Position numbers and translations under genes: made by a program. Source: Cohnella luojiensis (GTDB lineage Bacteria > Bacillota > Bacilli > Paenibacillales > Paenibacillaceae). From it: DNA of 64,000 bases. The stretch spans positions 1 to 64,000 of the forward strand of contig NZ_SOMN01000031.1 in assembly GCF_004564235.1 (NCBI RefSeq), written 5' to 3'. A model generated the notes under the pieces. It searched no databases and was not told where the DNA came from. It was given only the letters and a program-made list of their open reading frames with translations. Shown here piece after piece: positions 8,037 to 16,352 of the stretch (positions are counted from its first letter, which is position 1; each line of letters starts with the position of its first letter).

Positions 8037-9044
8037 TTACTGAATAATATTATTGTCTTTGTCCTTGACTTTATCCTTCATGGCATCCGTCACCGTTATG
8101 CCTTGAGCGGCAGCTGCTTTAAGGTTAAGAATGAGATCCAGCTTATCCGGCACCGTAACTTTCATGTCCGCCGGTTTCTTTCCATCCTTCAGAATCTCGA
8201 CCGCCATTTGGCCTACTTGGTAGCCGTGATCGTAGTATTTGAAACCGACCGTGGCAAAGGCGCCTTTCTCAACGGTATCCCTATCGCTGGAGAAGAACGG
8301 AAGGTGATTCTCGTTAGCCACTTGAATGATCGTATCCACCGCGCTCACTACCGTGTTATCCAGAGTGATGTAAATCGCGTCCACACGACCCACTAAGGAG
8401 TCCGCAGCTTGTTTCACGTCTGCAGTTGAAGCAGCCGCAGCTCTGACTAGCTTGATGTTATGGGCAGCCAATGCCTCTTCCGCTTTCTTAGCCATAATCA
8501 CGGCATTCTCTTCGCCTTCGTTGATGACCACGCCGACCGTTTTCACATTTGAAAAATCGCTAGCGATGAAGTCCATCAATTGAACGATTGCTTCCGGATT
8601 CGTGTCCGATGCTCCGGAGACGTTGCCGCCCGGTTTATCCAGACTGCTTACGATTTTGGCGGCAAGCGGATCGGTTACGGCCGCGAAGAGAACCGGCATT
8701 TCTTTTACATTCTGAGCAACCGCGAGCGCGGAAGGAGTAGCGATACCAAGGACCAAATCGTATTTCTCGGAGGCGATCTTCTGCGCGATCGACAAGTTAT
8801 TGCTCGGATCTCCTTGAGCGTTATTGAAATCCACCTTCAGGTTATCGTCTTCCACGATGCCTGCATCTTTAAGCGCGGCTAGAAAGCCCTCGCGCGTCGC
8901 ATCCAGCGACGGATGCTCTACGATCTGTGAAATGGCAACGGAATAGTTCTTCGAACCGCCGGATTCTTCCTTCGCCCCGCATGCCGCTAGAGAAGTTAGT
9001 GCAACTGCGGACAGTACAAGGGTCGCCAACATTTTTTTCTTCAT
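8037..9044 (-). CDS. ABC transporter substrate-binding lipoprotein, TrpX-type
   Basis: 335 residues. The signal peptide ends in a lipobox (LTSLAACG), so Cys21 should be lipid-modified and the protein anchored outside the membrane. The mature part fits the ABC_sub_bind family (PF04392): AISQIVEHPSLDATREGF near the start, ATPSALAVAQN, LFAAVTDPLAAKIV, and NPEAIVQLMDF. GGGG precedes the ATG at 9044. First gene of the three-gene importer operon. Family members have been tied to tryptophan or tyrosine uptake; without a T-box or Trp operator in the leader the ligand stays open. Confidence 0.88.
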   Translation of the reverse strand: MKKKMLATLVLSAVALTSLAACGAKEESGGSKNYSVAISQIVEHPSLDATREGFLAALKDAGIVEDDNLKVDFNNAQGDPSNNLSIAQKIASEKYDLVLGIATPSALAVAQNVKEMPVLFAAVTDPLAAKIVSSLDKPGGNVSGASDTNPEAIVQLMDFIASDFSNVKTVGVVINEGEENAVIMAKKAEEALAAHNIKLVRAAAASTADVKQAADSLVGRVDAIYITLDNTVVSAVDTIIQVANENHLPFFSSDRDTVEKGAFATVGFKYYDHGYQVGQMAVEILKDGKKPADMKVTVPDKLDLILNLKAAAAQGITVTDAMKDKVKDKDNNIIQ

Positions 9045-9135
9045 TTTTCATTACCCCTTTTCATGTTTTTCAATAAGTGGTTGGGCTTTAAAGATTCAAC
9101 GCTGTCCTCTATCAGAGCGAACATATAATAGCTAT

Positions 9136-9165
9136 AGTTTAATAGGCACTTTCGTTATTCGTCAA
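9136..9165 (-). promoter_or_regulatory. Candidate sigma-A promoter of the TrpXYZ-type operon
   Basis: TTGACG (9165-9160), an 18-bp spacer and TAAACT (9141-9136) on the minus strand, giving a leader of about 85 nt with no T-box motif. Confidence 0.5.
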
Positions 9166-9194
9166 TTCTAATATTTACAAGCTTACTTCCCTAT

Positions 9195-9244
9195 AAAAAA
9201 AAGACCAACTCGGAAGTCATCCAACGATGACCGGGAGATAGCCC
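9195..9244 (-). terminator. Terminator downstream of the FAD monooxygenase gene
   Basis: Minus-strand stem GGCTATCTC/GAGTTGGTC with G-U pairs encloses a second hairpin GTCATC-GTTG-GATGAC and is followed by eight T. It lies upstream of the candidate trpX promoter, so it most likely ends transcripts coming from the monooxygenase gene. Confidence 0.7.
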
Positions 9245-9466
9245 TTTTATAGGATTCAATGCGTTGCATATACCGCCTTTAAAGCGATGACGATGATTCC
9301 GCAGCAGCGCTCGCGGATCGGGCGACTCCGTCTCCGATCTGACTCCCTCCTTCGCCCGGATCAGAAAGTCCGAGCAAGGATGAGAAAGATATTAGCCGCG
9401 ATATGAAAAGGAATCCAAAAGCTCGTTAGGGAAAGGCCGTTTGGTTCTTGAATGCAAATGTATTTT
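9245..9466 (-). other. GC-rich 3' region of the monooxygenase transcript, possible RNA structure
   Basis: 222 bp without a reading frame. On the minus strand the arms CGGGCGA (9358-9352) and TCGCCCG (9325-9319) can pair around a purine-rich loop containing GGAGGGAGTC. It matches no riboswitch class I know; it may be a 3' UTR structure or remnant sequence. Confidence 0.3.
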
Positions 9467-10675
9467 TCATATCGAAATCCTTTCGTTCCATTTTATTTGG
9501 TAATCGTACATCCATCTTTGCGCGTCTTTACTCGCGGATTTCAGGAACAGCGGCATCATCAAGTCGCGGAAAAATACCTGAACGGGGCTCGTCGCATGCT
9601 TGCGTCGTCCGATGCTTCTGGAATATTGCACAATCCGTTCTACCCTCTCTCGGCGCAGCTCCTGAAACTCTCTAAATGCCCGTTCAATATCGGGAATATC
9701 TCTCAGGCATTTTGCCAATACGGCCGCATCCTCCAACGCTAACGAGGCACCTTGCCCGGCGTTGGGCGATGTGGCATGAACGGCATCGCCAACCAGTACG
9801 ACGGACTTTACATGCCACTCGGGCAACGATGGCATATCGTAGATCGGGTACACGCCGATCTCCTCCTTCATCGAACGCACGATTTCCGGAAGCGGCGCAA
9901 TATCATTGGCGTATAGAGTATTTATGGTTTTATACCACTCCGCTTGCGGGATGCCCTGCAGCTCTTTTCGGGTAGGCTCTCCGGGATAATCCATATTGCC
10001 GAACCAGTATACCTCTTTGGATTCTCTGGCCAGATAACCGAAGAATGCTCGCTTACCGAACACCATCGTCTGAATTCCCGGTTCATACGGAATCGTATGG
10101 CTTCGCAGAAACCCGCCGAAGGTGATTAATCCTGTATAGGCCGGACCCGGCGCGGTTGGCATAACCATCCTCCTCACGCGAGATTGAATGCCGTCGCAGC
10201 CTATCAATAAGTCCCCTGTAGCGCTTGTTCCATCCTCGAAAGAAACCTTCACGAGATGCGGCTCGTTCGTTTCGATGTCTTTCAGTTTCTTGCCGTATTC
10301 AATCGCGATCCCTTGACGCAAAGCTTCATCGCGCAAAATCTTGTGCAGTAATCCCCTCTTAATCGTGTACCCCTGAGGCTCTCCCGAAGATTGGCCGACA
10401 TTGCCGAGCAGCTTGCCCTTCCCGCTGACCATCTTCATCGTATGCAGGGCATAGCCCTCCCGCCGGACTTGATCGCCTATTCCCAATTCGTCCAGAACTT
10501 GAAGTCCGTTTCGCGCCAGGTTGAGAAACAGTCCGGCATAATCATCGGTTTGTTTATCCGCTTCATAGATGACGGAATCGATCCCCCCTCTCTTCAGAAA
10601 AAGGGCAGTTGCGGGACCCGCGATCCCGCAGCCGATAATCAGTGCTTTTTTAGGCCGTTGGCTGGTTTTATCCAT
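9467..10675 (-). CDS. FAD-dependent monooxygenase (PHBH fold)
   Basis: 402 residues from the ATG at 10675 (GAGGAGATTAACAA upstream). Class A flavoprotein monooxygenase motifs are in order: dinucleotide site GCGIAGPATALFLKRGG (15-31), the DG motif LIGCDGIQSRVR near 160 that binds FAD and NAD(P)H, and the second FAD motif GDAVHATSPNAGQGASLALE near 293-312. It should hydroxylate an aromatic or polyketide-like small molecule; many homologues are annotated as tetracycline-destructase-like or salicylate hydroxylase-like without evidence. It is divergent from a PadR regulator across an AT-rich palindromic region, so PadR-controlled detoxification is likely. Confidence 0.87.
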   Translation of the reverse strand: MDKTSQRPKKALIIGCGIAGPATALFLKRGGIDSVIYEADKQTDDYAGLFLNLARNGLQVLDELGIGDQVRREGYALHTMKMVSGKGKLLGNVGQSSGEPQGYTIKRGLLHKILRDEALRQGIAIEYGKKLKDIETNEPHLVKVSFEDGTSATGDLLIGCDGIQSRVRRMVMPTAPGPAYTGLITFGGFLRSHTIPYEPGIQTMVFGKRAFFGYLARESKEVYWFGNMDYPGEPTRKELQGIPQAEWYKTINTLYANDIAPLPEIVRSMKEEIGVYPIYDMPSLPEWHVKSVVLVGDAVHATSPNAGQGASLALEDAAVLAKCLRDIPDIERAFREFQELRRERVERIVQYSRSIGRRKHATSPVQVFFRDLMMPLFLKSASKDAQRWMYDYQIKWNERISI

Positions 10676-10707
10676 TTGTTAATCTCCTCTCACTCGATTA
10701 ATTTCGT

Positions 10708-10725
10708 ATAGTTTATTTAAACTAT
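10708..10725. promoter_or_regulatory. Palindromic operator candidate for the PadR regulator
   Basis: ATAGTTTA-TT-TAAACTAT is a perfect 18-bp palindrome. The half site TTTAAACTAA recurs at about 10730-10739. Both lie between the divergent starts of the monooxygenase and padR-like genes. A TATAAT at 10780-10785 is a plausible -10 for the rightward gene. Confidence 0.55.
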
Positions 10726-10842
10726 ATTATTTAAACTAAATTAAATCAACTATTATTTTAATAAGTAATTGAAATGGGCTATAATAAGTGTATTCAGAGG
10801 TGAAATTATCCCTGTCTATTACCGGAAGGAGCCCTAAGCTGC

Positions 10843-11493
10843 ATGCCTAAACCTAAACGAAGCAATCTACTCGCACTCGCCATCTTATCCCTGCTGCATG
10901 AACGACCGATGCATCCTTACGAAATCGGGGTTACGATGCGCCAGAGAGGCATTTCCGACAGCATCAAATTGAACACGGGTTCGCTTTACGCCGTGATCGA
11001 CACTTTATTGAAGAACAAACTGATTCAACCGATAGAAACGAAGAAAGAGGGAAAACACCCGGAGAGGACGATTTATGAACCTACGGCGGCTGGAAAGGAG
11101 GAATTTTTCGAATGGTTGCGTTCCTTATTGCGATCTCCCATGAAAGAATATCCTCAGTTCGCGGCCGGTCTTTCTTTTCTAGGCCATTTGCCGCCTCGGG
11201 ATGCGCTTGATCTTCTGAAAGAACGATCCGGGGCCCTTGCCACGCAAATTCAAGAAACCCGTTCTTCATTGGAGGCAACTCTAGCTATGGGAATCGATCG
11301 GGTTTTCGTCATTGAAACGGAGTATTCCCTGGCTTTGCTTGATACCGAACGGAGCTGGCTAGAGCGATTAATCAAAGACATTGAGGACGAGGTCGTAACG
11401 GAATGGAGGGGAGATCAATTGGTCTGGACAGTCAATTACAGTCAACCAACACAGGATCACCCCGAAGAGGAAAATAGCAAAGATAATCCGTAA
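10843..11493 (+). CDS. PadR-family transcriptional regulator
   Basis: 216 residues. Residues 8-90 form the PadR winged helix (LAILSLLHERPMHPYEI, LNTGSLYAVIDTLLKNKLI, RTIYEPTAAGKEEF). The long C-terminal helical domain (about 95-195, Vir_C-like) mediates dimerisation. AGGAG lies 11 bases before the ATG. PadR proteins usually repress a neighbouring detoxification gene and autoregulate; here the partner is the divergent FAD monooxygenase. The acidic tail ends in HPEEENSKDNP. Confidence 0.9.
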   Translation: MPKPKRSNLLALAILSLLHERPMHPYEIGVTMRQRGISDSIKLNTGSLYAVIDTLLKNKLIQPIETKKEGKHPERTIYEPTAAGKEEFFEWLRSLLRSPMKEYPQFAAGLSFLGHLPPRDALDLLKERSGALATQIQETRSSLEATLAMGIDRVFVIETEYSLALLDTERSWLERLIKDIEDEVVTEWRGDQLVWTVNYSQPTQDHPEEENSKDNP

Positions 11494-11512
11494 TCGGGTA
11501 CACACTGCAAAA

Positions 11513-11562
11513 AAGGCCAAGAGGCATTCCGAAATAGCGGAATGCCTCTTGGCCCTTTTTTT
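11513..11562 (+). terminator. Strong terminator after the PadR regulator
   Basis: Perfect 17-bp stem GGCCAAGAGGCATTCCG/CGGAATGCCTCTTGGCC, loop AAATAG, then seven T; A-rich on the other side, so it can act on both strands. Confidence 0.92.
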
Positions 11563-11578
11563 ACTCCTAACCATTAAC

Positions 11579-11788
11579 TTAATGCGCGGCTGCCGCCATG
11601 GCCTCCATCTCCGCCTTCGGGTCATGCTTCTCGCGGCGCATCATGCACGCGGCCACGACGGCAAACACGGCGGGGATCAGCCCCCATGCGAACACTTCGG
11701 ATATGGAAGCTGATAGTCCGTTCAACAGGGCATCCAATGACGGCTCCGGAATCGAGGCTCGAGTAGCTGGCGACAGCAAGAAGTACGG
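11579..11788 (-). pseudogene. C-terminal remnant of a drug-efflux MFS transporter (DHA2-like)
   Basis: The minus-strand frame ends in FAWGLIPAVFAVVAACMMRR and an Ala/Glu-rich tail MEAMAAAAH. It looks like the last membrane helix and tail of an EmrB/DHA2-type multidrug transporter, preceded by LLSPATRASIPEPSLDALLNG. Everything 5' of this is missing, and the frame runs into the azoreductase promoter region instead. The remaining open frame (to 11860) has no ribosome site. I infer a deletion that joined the tail of an efflux gene to the azoR control region. Confidence 0.6.
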
Positions 11789-11853
11789 ATCTTCAATCCG
11801 GTTCCAGCGAATATGCCCGTCAATCTTAACACTACAAAAGTAAGTAACTTTTA

Positions 11854-11903
11854 TTGACACAGTTAATTCCCGAGGTGTATACTGTGATTAATTACACACA
11901 GTA
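11854..11903 (+). promoter_or_regulatory. azoR promoter with overlapping inverted-repeat operator
   Basis: TTGACA (11854-11859), 18-bp spacer, TATACT (11878-11883). Overlapping the -10 and start site is TACTGTG-N10-CACAGTA (11880-11886 and 11897-11903), a perfect 7-bp inverted repeat. Its position is that of a repressor site. MarR/DUF24 (YodB-like) regulators control azoreductases through TACT...AGTA boxes in B. subtilis; the identity of the regulator here is inferred. Confidence 0.75.
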
Positions 11904-11944
11904 AGACAATCAAATCATTTTAATTACCGGGAGGAATTATCAGA

Positions 11945-12571
11945 ATGGCAAATGTTTTATTCGTTAAAGCTAACAATCGTCCGTCGGATCAATCCATCAG
12001 CGTGAAGCTGTATGATACTTTCGTAAGTGCGTACCGTGAGAAAAATCCTAACGACAACATTACGGAATTGGACCTTTTCGAATCGAATCTGCCTTATTAC
12101 AACAACGAAATGATAACGGGCCTTTACAAGCTTTCCAATGGTTATGAGCCCACTGCCGCAGAACAAAAAGCAGCAGATATCGCCAACGCCTACACGGATC
12201 AATTCCTAGCCGCCGACAAAGTCGTATTCGCGTTCCCTCTCTGGAACTTTACGATTCCGGCCCAATTGCTGACGTACCTATCCTATTTGAGCCAAGCGGG
12301 CAAAACGTTCTCTTATACATCAGAAGGTCCTGTCGGATTGGCAGGCGGCAAGAAAGTCGTGCTTCTTAACGCTCGCGGCGGCGTCTATTCCGAGGGACCT
12401 ATGGCTCAATGGGAGATGTCCCTTAACTACGTGAAAAACATGCTTACTTTCTGGGGCGTAACGGATATCGAAACGATCGTCGTGGAAGGCCACAACCAAT
12501 TCCAGGACCGTGCGCAACAAATCGTTGAAACCGGCTTAGCTACAGCAGTAAAAGTTGCATCCGGCTTCTAA
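11945..12571 (+). CDS. azoR: FMN-dependent NADH-azoreductase
   Basis: 208 residues, the usual AzoR length. Flavodoxin-like fold: phosphate-binding N-terminus VLFVKANNRPSDQSIS, FMN loop FAFPLWNFTIPAQL near 97-110, and LLNARGGVYSEGP near 138-150. The enzyme reduces azo dyes and quinones by two-electron transfer from NADH and protects against quinone stress. GGGAGGAATTATCAGA leads to the ATG at 11945. Single-gene unit with its own operator upstream and terminator downstream. Confidence 0.93.
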   Translation: MANVLFVKANNRPSDQSISVKLYDTFVSAYREKNPNDNITELDLFESNLPYYNNEMITGLYKLSNGYEPTAAEQKAADIANAYTDQFLAADKVVFAFPLWNFTIPAQLLTYLSYLSQAGKTFSYTSEGPVGLAGGKKVVLLNARGGVYSEGPMAQWEMSLNYVKNMLTFWGVTDIETIVVEGHNQFQDRAQQIVETGLATAVKVASGF

Positions 12572-12586
12572 TTAACGAACGCAAGT

Positions 12587-12628
12587 AAAGCCCGGGAGGC
12601 TGCCATACGGCAGCTTTCCGGGCTTTTT
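12587..12628. terminator. Bidirectional terminator between azoR and selO
   Basis: AAAGCCCGG...GGCTGCC-ATAC-GGCAGC...CCGGGCTTTTT; T-rich on the plus side for azoR, weaker T run on the minus side for the convergent SelO gene. Confidence 0.85.
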
Positions 12629-12663
12629 CCTGACCATTAATTGGTTTATCTAATGATTCGATA

Positions 12664-14139
12664 TCAGGTACCGCAAAAGGTTCGGTAAGGATTGGTTGTT
12701 CCCGAAGGCGGCGCGGAGTAATCATCCTGCTCGGGAGAGTTCGCGAAAGGGTTTGAAAGAACAACAAGAAGCCGCTCCATCACGTTGTAGTCTCCATGTT
12801 CCACCGCCGCTTCCAGAGCTTCTTCTACCCGGTGGTTACGGGGAATCACCGCGGGATTACTGCTAAGCATCAGCTGATGCGAGGAAGCAATCGGTTCTTG
12901 CTGCCTGCTTAGTCTCGCCCGCCACTGCTCATGCCACTGGGCAAAATCCGAGGTGCCGAACAGGGCCGTATCCTCCGGCTTATCCAGAGCGAAAGCGCGG
13001 AAGGTATTGGTATAGTCCGCACGATTCTTCTGCATCAAACTAAGCAGGCTTTCGATCAGGGATTCATCCTCTGGCTCTTCATTAAAGATTCCCAGTTTCG
13101 CCCTCATACCCGCTAGCCAATGACCATGATACAACTCGGCATAATTCGAAAGCGCGCCCTCTGCCAGTTGGATAGCTTGCTCCTCGTCGTTATGCAGGAG
13201 CGGCAACAGGGTTTCGGCAAACCTCGTGAGATTCCACGCTCCAATTCCCGGCTGATTGCCATAGGCATAGCGGCCTTGAGTGTCAATGGAACTGAATACC
13301 GTTGCCGGGTCGTAGGCATCCATGAAGGCGCAAGGGCCATAATCGATAGTTTCTCCGCTTATGGCCATGTTGTCGGTGTTCATCACCCCGTGAATAAAAC
13401 CGACGAGCTGCCATTTGGCAATCAGCGCGGCCTGACGCTTGATCACTTCCCCAAGGAAGACAAGATAGCGGTTCTCTTCCGCCTCAACCTCAGGAAAATG
13501 CCTTTGCAAGGTGTAATCGGCCAAGGCACGTAGATCATCGATATTACTCCGTGCGGACGCGTATTGAAAAGTACCTACGCGCAGATGACTGGCTGCCACG
13601 CGAGTCAGAATGGCACCGGGCAGTTCGGTTTCCCGGTAGACCGGCTCGCCGGTGGACACCACCGCTAGGCTGCGAGTGGTTGCAATACCGAGCGCATGCA
13701 TGGCTTCGCTGATAATGTATTCGCGCAGCATCGGTCCAAGCGCCGCCCGGCCGTCGCCTCGGCGGGAGTACGGCGTCGCACCGGGGCCTTTAAGCTGAAT
13801 ATCGACCCGCTCTCCTAGAGGAGCGATCTGTTCTCCAAGCATTATCGCACGGCCGTCTCCCAGCATGTTGAAATGCCCGAATTGATGTCCCGCATAAGCT
13901 TGAGCAAGAGGCGAAGCGCCTTCCGGAATCCGGTTGCCGGCTAGCTCCGCTACGCCATCGTTGCTTTGCAGCGCTTGGATATTCAACCCCAGGGATGTTG
14001 CCAACGGACCATTAAGAATGATCAACTTCGGCGCGCTCACAGGGGTAGGGTCGATCCTGGTAAAAAATGATTTCGGCAGACGGGCATAACTGTTGTCGAA
14101 GTTCCATCCTGCATCTATTATTGCTTTTTCTTCTGTCAT
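12664..14139 (-). CDS. selO: Protein adenylyltransferase SelO (YdiU/UPF0061)
   Basis: 491 residues from the ATG at 14139 (AAAGGAG 6 bases upstream); the frame is open to 14211 without a ribosome site. SelO is a pseudokinase-fold enzyme that transfers AMP from ATP to Ser/Thr/Tyr residues of proteins. Visible hallmarks are the conserved entry [14 protein letters not shown], the nucleotide-binding block [15 protein letters not shown], and the metal/catalytic block [19 protein letters not shown]. The C-terminus ends in NPYRTFCGT, whose Cys belongs to the redox switch known in the family. Length is normal. No operon partners; the convergent neighbour is azoR, and both relate to oxidative stress, which may be chance. 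Confidence 0.93.
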   Translation of the reverse strand: MTEEKAIIDAGWNFDNSYARLPKSFFTRIDPTPVSAPKLIILNGPLATSLGLNIQALQSNDGVAELAGNRIPEGASPLAQAYAGHQFGHFNMLGDGRAIMLGEQIAPLGERVDIQLKGPGATPYSRRGDGRAALGPMLREYIISEAMHALGIATTRSLAVVSTGEPVYRETELPGAILTRVAASHLRVGTFQYASARSNIDDLRALADYTLQRHFPEVEAEENRYLVFLGEVIKRQAALIAKWQLVGFIHGVMNTDNMAISGETIDYGPCAFMDAYDPATVFSSIDTQGRYAYGNQPGIGAWNLTRFAETLLPLLHNDEEQAIQLAEGALSNYAELYHGHWLAGMRAKLGIFNEEPEDESLIESLLSLMQKNRADYTNTFRAFALDKPEDTALFGTSDFAQWHEQWRARLSRQQEPIASSHQLMLSSNPAVIPRNHRVEEALEAAVEHGDYNVMERLLVVLSNPFANSPEQDDYSAPPSGTTNPYRTFCGT

Positions 14140-14223
14140 CGTATCTCCTTTCCGCACAAGGCAGCCGCTTTTAGGGTTTACTTCTGCCCAATTATTATAC
14201 CCTTTCCACATATGAATGGACCG

Positions 14224-14748
14224 TTATTGTAGATACGGTATGTACTTTTCACGAACGACATTCAAGTGATAGTGGGTGTGCCCGATTATGAAGTATGCGA
14301 TCGCGACTGCTGTGGTTAAGGCATTGTTAACCACCCCTGCACGGCGCAATTCGTCCTCATTCAATCCCTGTATCAGTGATAGGGTAGCTGCCCGGACGGC
14401 GCGAAAATCGGCGATGAGCTCGGCTAGCGGACGGCGATCGAAGTTCGTTCCGTTCACGTATATGTCTTGATGTCGCGGAAGCGGTGTCTTGTCTCCCCTA
14501 GAGACACAGAGAAGCCGATAGCTCATGATCCGCTCAGTGTCGTTGATGTGGCCAAGCACTTCTTTCAGGCTCCATTTTCCCTCGTCGTAACGGTATAAAC
14601 TTTGCTCTTCGCGGATGGAGCTATATAACGAGAGAAGGTCCTGCTCTTGGTCCTTAAGCAACTGTGCCAGGTCGCCTTCTTGCACTGCGTCGATGTAATT
14701 GCTCCAGTTGGGGCTGAAGTTTCCTTCAATCGGTTTGGGCATATGCAT
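14224..14748 (-). CDS. DinB-fold (DinB_2) putative metal-dependent protein
   Basis: 174 residues from the ATG at 14748, 9 bases after GGAGG. Four-helix-bundle DinB family: the metal-site histidines appear in EVLGHINDTERI (near 70) and IGHTHYHLNVVREKYIPYL at the C-terminus. Such proteins include bacillithiol-dependent S-transferases (BstA/YfiT class), and the PNWSNYIDAV and GKWSLKEVLGHI blocks fit that class. Bacillithiol use is inference. Same-strand neighbour upstream is a second DinB-fold gene 24 bp away, so the two are probably cotranscribed. Confidence 0.85.
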   Translation of the reverse strand: MHMPKPIEGNFSPNWSNYIDAVQEGDLAQLLKDQEQDLLSLYSSIREEQSLYRYDEGKWSLKEVLGHINDTERIMSYRLLCVSRGDKTPLPRHQDIYVNGTNFDRRPLAELIADFRAVRAATLSLIQGLNEDELRRAGVVNNALTTAVAIAYFIIGHTHYHLNVVREKYIPYLQ

Positions 14749-14772
14749 GTTTCTGTACCTCCTAAGCCAACG

Positions 14773-15252
14773 TTAAATATCGAACAATCCCCTGCGAATC
14801 AAGTTCGCGGTAATCGGCTGCTTTCCAATTTCTCTCGACCATACAGACATTTGGCCGATGTGGTGAATCTCATGGGCGATTACATGCCGCATGATTTCCC
14901 CGTATTTGAAGTCGAACCTTTCGCCTTTTGCGTTCTGGTCGGATAAAAAACGAGTTTCCATGCTGCTATTCCATCCGTAGATGAATGGAGCGATTTCCTC
15001 ATGGCAACGCGCTGAATAATCTCTTAATTTTTGCACGTCGGCATAGTCCTCGAACGGAGGCTCTTGAGGCTCCGGCTTTCCTTGCAATCCGCTTATCCAG
15101 CTGTACTCGACTTCCACAATGTGAAACAGCGTATAGAGAATGCCGCCCGGGCCGCCGGTGCGTCTCTCCAGCAACTCTTTTTCGGATACCGATTCGCACC
15201 AGTCAAACCAATCTTTGCGCACTTGCCAGTTATATTCGAATAGTTTCAACAT
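14773..15252 (-). CDS. DinB-family protein
   Basis: 159 residues, ATG at 15252 behind AGGAGG. The DinB four-helix bundle is recognised from YNWQVRKDWFDWCESV at the start, the first metal His in TLFHIVEVEYSWI, and the pair in AHEIHHIGQMSVWSREIG. DinB-fold enzymes are thiol-dependent transferases or hydrolases acting on toxic electrophiles. Substrate unknown. It is followed by a second, only distantly similar DinB-fold gene and preceded by a GNAT gene 20 bp upstream, so the three could be one transcription unit. Confidence 0.87.
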   Translation of the reverse strand: MLKLFEYNWQVRKDWFDWCESVSEKELLERRTGGPGGILYTLFHIVEVEYSWISGLQGKPEPQEPPFEDYADVQKLRDYSARCHEEIAPFIYGWNSSMETRFLSDQNAKGERFDFKYGEIMRHVIAHEIHHIGQMSVWSREIGKQPITANLIRRGLFDI

Positions 15253-15272
15253 GGCGTTAGCCTCCTGTATTT

Positions 15273-16082
15273 TTACTTGAATTTGATGTCTGCGATTTTC
15301 CCGCTTTCCACGAAGCCTATGTTTCTATAAACCTTGTTTGAATCCGGATTCTGTAGATCCGCATACAACATCGGCACTAACCGCTCCGATTCTAGAATCG
15401 AACATAGCTCCGCCACTATTGCGCTGGCATACCCCTTCTTGCGGGAGGCTGGCGGAGTGTATACCGCGTTGATTCTAGCATGCCTTGGAGCACGATGAGC
15501 GATATTCGCCATGGATACAACGAGACCGTCTACCAGCCATAGATATAGATTGCCTGTTGCTATCATCCCCTCTGCAGCAGGAATCTGACTCGCCGGATCA
15601 ACCGAAATTCCGTATGCCCACTCGGAGAATCCGGCCATAAACTCTGCTACCGTTTCCACGTCATAAAGGGTTGATCGTTGCAATGCTCCTTCCATGTTTA
15701 TAGGCTTCTTTGCCTTTGGACAATAATAAGCTTCCATGGCCATGTGATGATGATAATGAATTCCTCTAGCCTCGCCATATAACTTTGCGAAAGTTTCCAC
15801 GGTCTTAGGTTCCCCGGATATTCCAGGTAATGCCGCACCATTGAGCTGAGCGATAAGCTCTTGCAGGAGCATGTTCTTCCGGTCATTCTCAACTTCCCTT
15901 GAAATCCATAACCAAGCGTTGTGTCCTTCCGACTGGGCATAGATCATCGTGTCGTCTGTCGTTTTGAGTTTCGTTGAACTCTCCAAATCGCAAACGCGAT
16001 GGATCAGATTGTATGGAACTTCATCCGCCGTAAACATACTCCGACTTAATACTCGATCGTTTGCATCGAACTTATGTAACAT
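15273..16082 (-). CDS. GNAT-family N-acetyltransferase
   Basis: 269 residues. The C-terminal half (about 150-269) is a GNAT domain: LYLWLVDGLVVSMANI, acetyl-CoA motif A AVYTPPASRKKGYASAIVAEL, and DLQNPDSNKVYRNIGFVESG. The N-terminal 150 residues resemble the degenerate GNAT half found in tandem-GNAT proteins of Bacillales. The ATG at 16082 has only AAAGGTG upstream. Acceptor unknown. First gene of a possible unit with the two DinB-fold genes. Confidence 0.82.
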   Translation of the reverse strand: MLHKFDANDRVLSRSMFTADEVPYNLIHRVCDLESSTKLKTTDDTMIYAQSEGHNAWLWISREVENDRKNMLLQELIAQLNGAALPGISGEPKTVETFAKLYGEARGIHYHHHMAMEAYYCPKAKKPINMEGALQRSTLYDVETVAEFMAGFSEWAYGISVDPASQIPAAEGMIATGNLYLWLVDGLVVSMANIAHRAPRHARINAVYTPPASRKKGYASAIVAELCSILESERLVPMLYADLQNPDSNKVYRNIGFVESGKIADIKFK

Positions 16083-16128
16083 ACACCTTTAGCCCCCCTT
16101 CCTATTTATATTCTACAATAGAAACATA

Positions 16129-16170
16129 AAAGCCGCCTCACTCTCCAAAAGGGGAGTTGAGGGCGGCTTG
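16129..16170 (-). terminator. Terminator of the Ugp-like operon
   Basis: Stem AAGCCGCC...CTCTCC-AAAA-GGGGAG...GGGCGGCTT with TTTTATGTTT after it on the minus strand, about 180 bp beyond the metallophosphoesterase stop. Nothing else was recognised in 16171-16352. Confidence 0.7.
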
Positions 16171-16352
16171 TTTCGTATCAACCTTTGGTTTTCATCCACT
16201 CGTTGCTTAAACTGCAGCGACTAAGCTAAATTAACCGGAACACTGGAGATTAAAATAAATAAACGTCGGAGCTGCACTTAAATTCCGATCAAAGCAAACG
16301 AAACGACATTTAACTTTAGATCTTAATGGATATCATTCGCCGCCAAACAATG

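Noticed and set aside
9045-9245. T-box or tryptophan leader upstream of the TrpX-type gene
   Set aside because: No AGGGTGGNACCGCG antiterminator motif and the hairpin lies upstream of the best promoter, so it ends the previous transcript.
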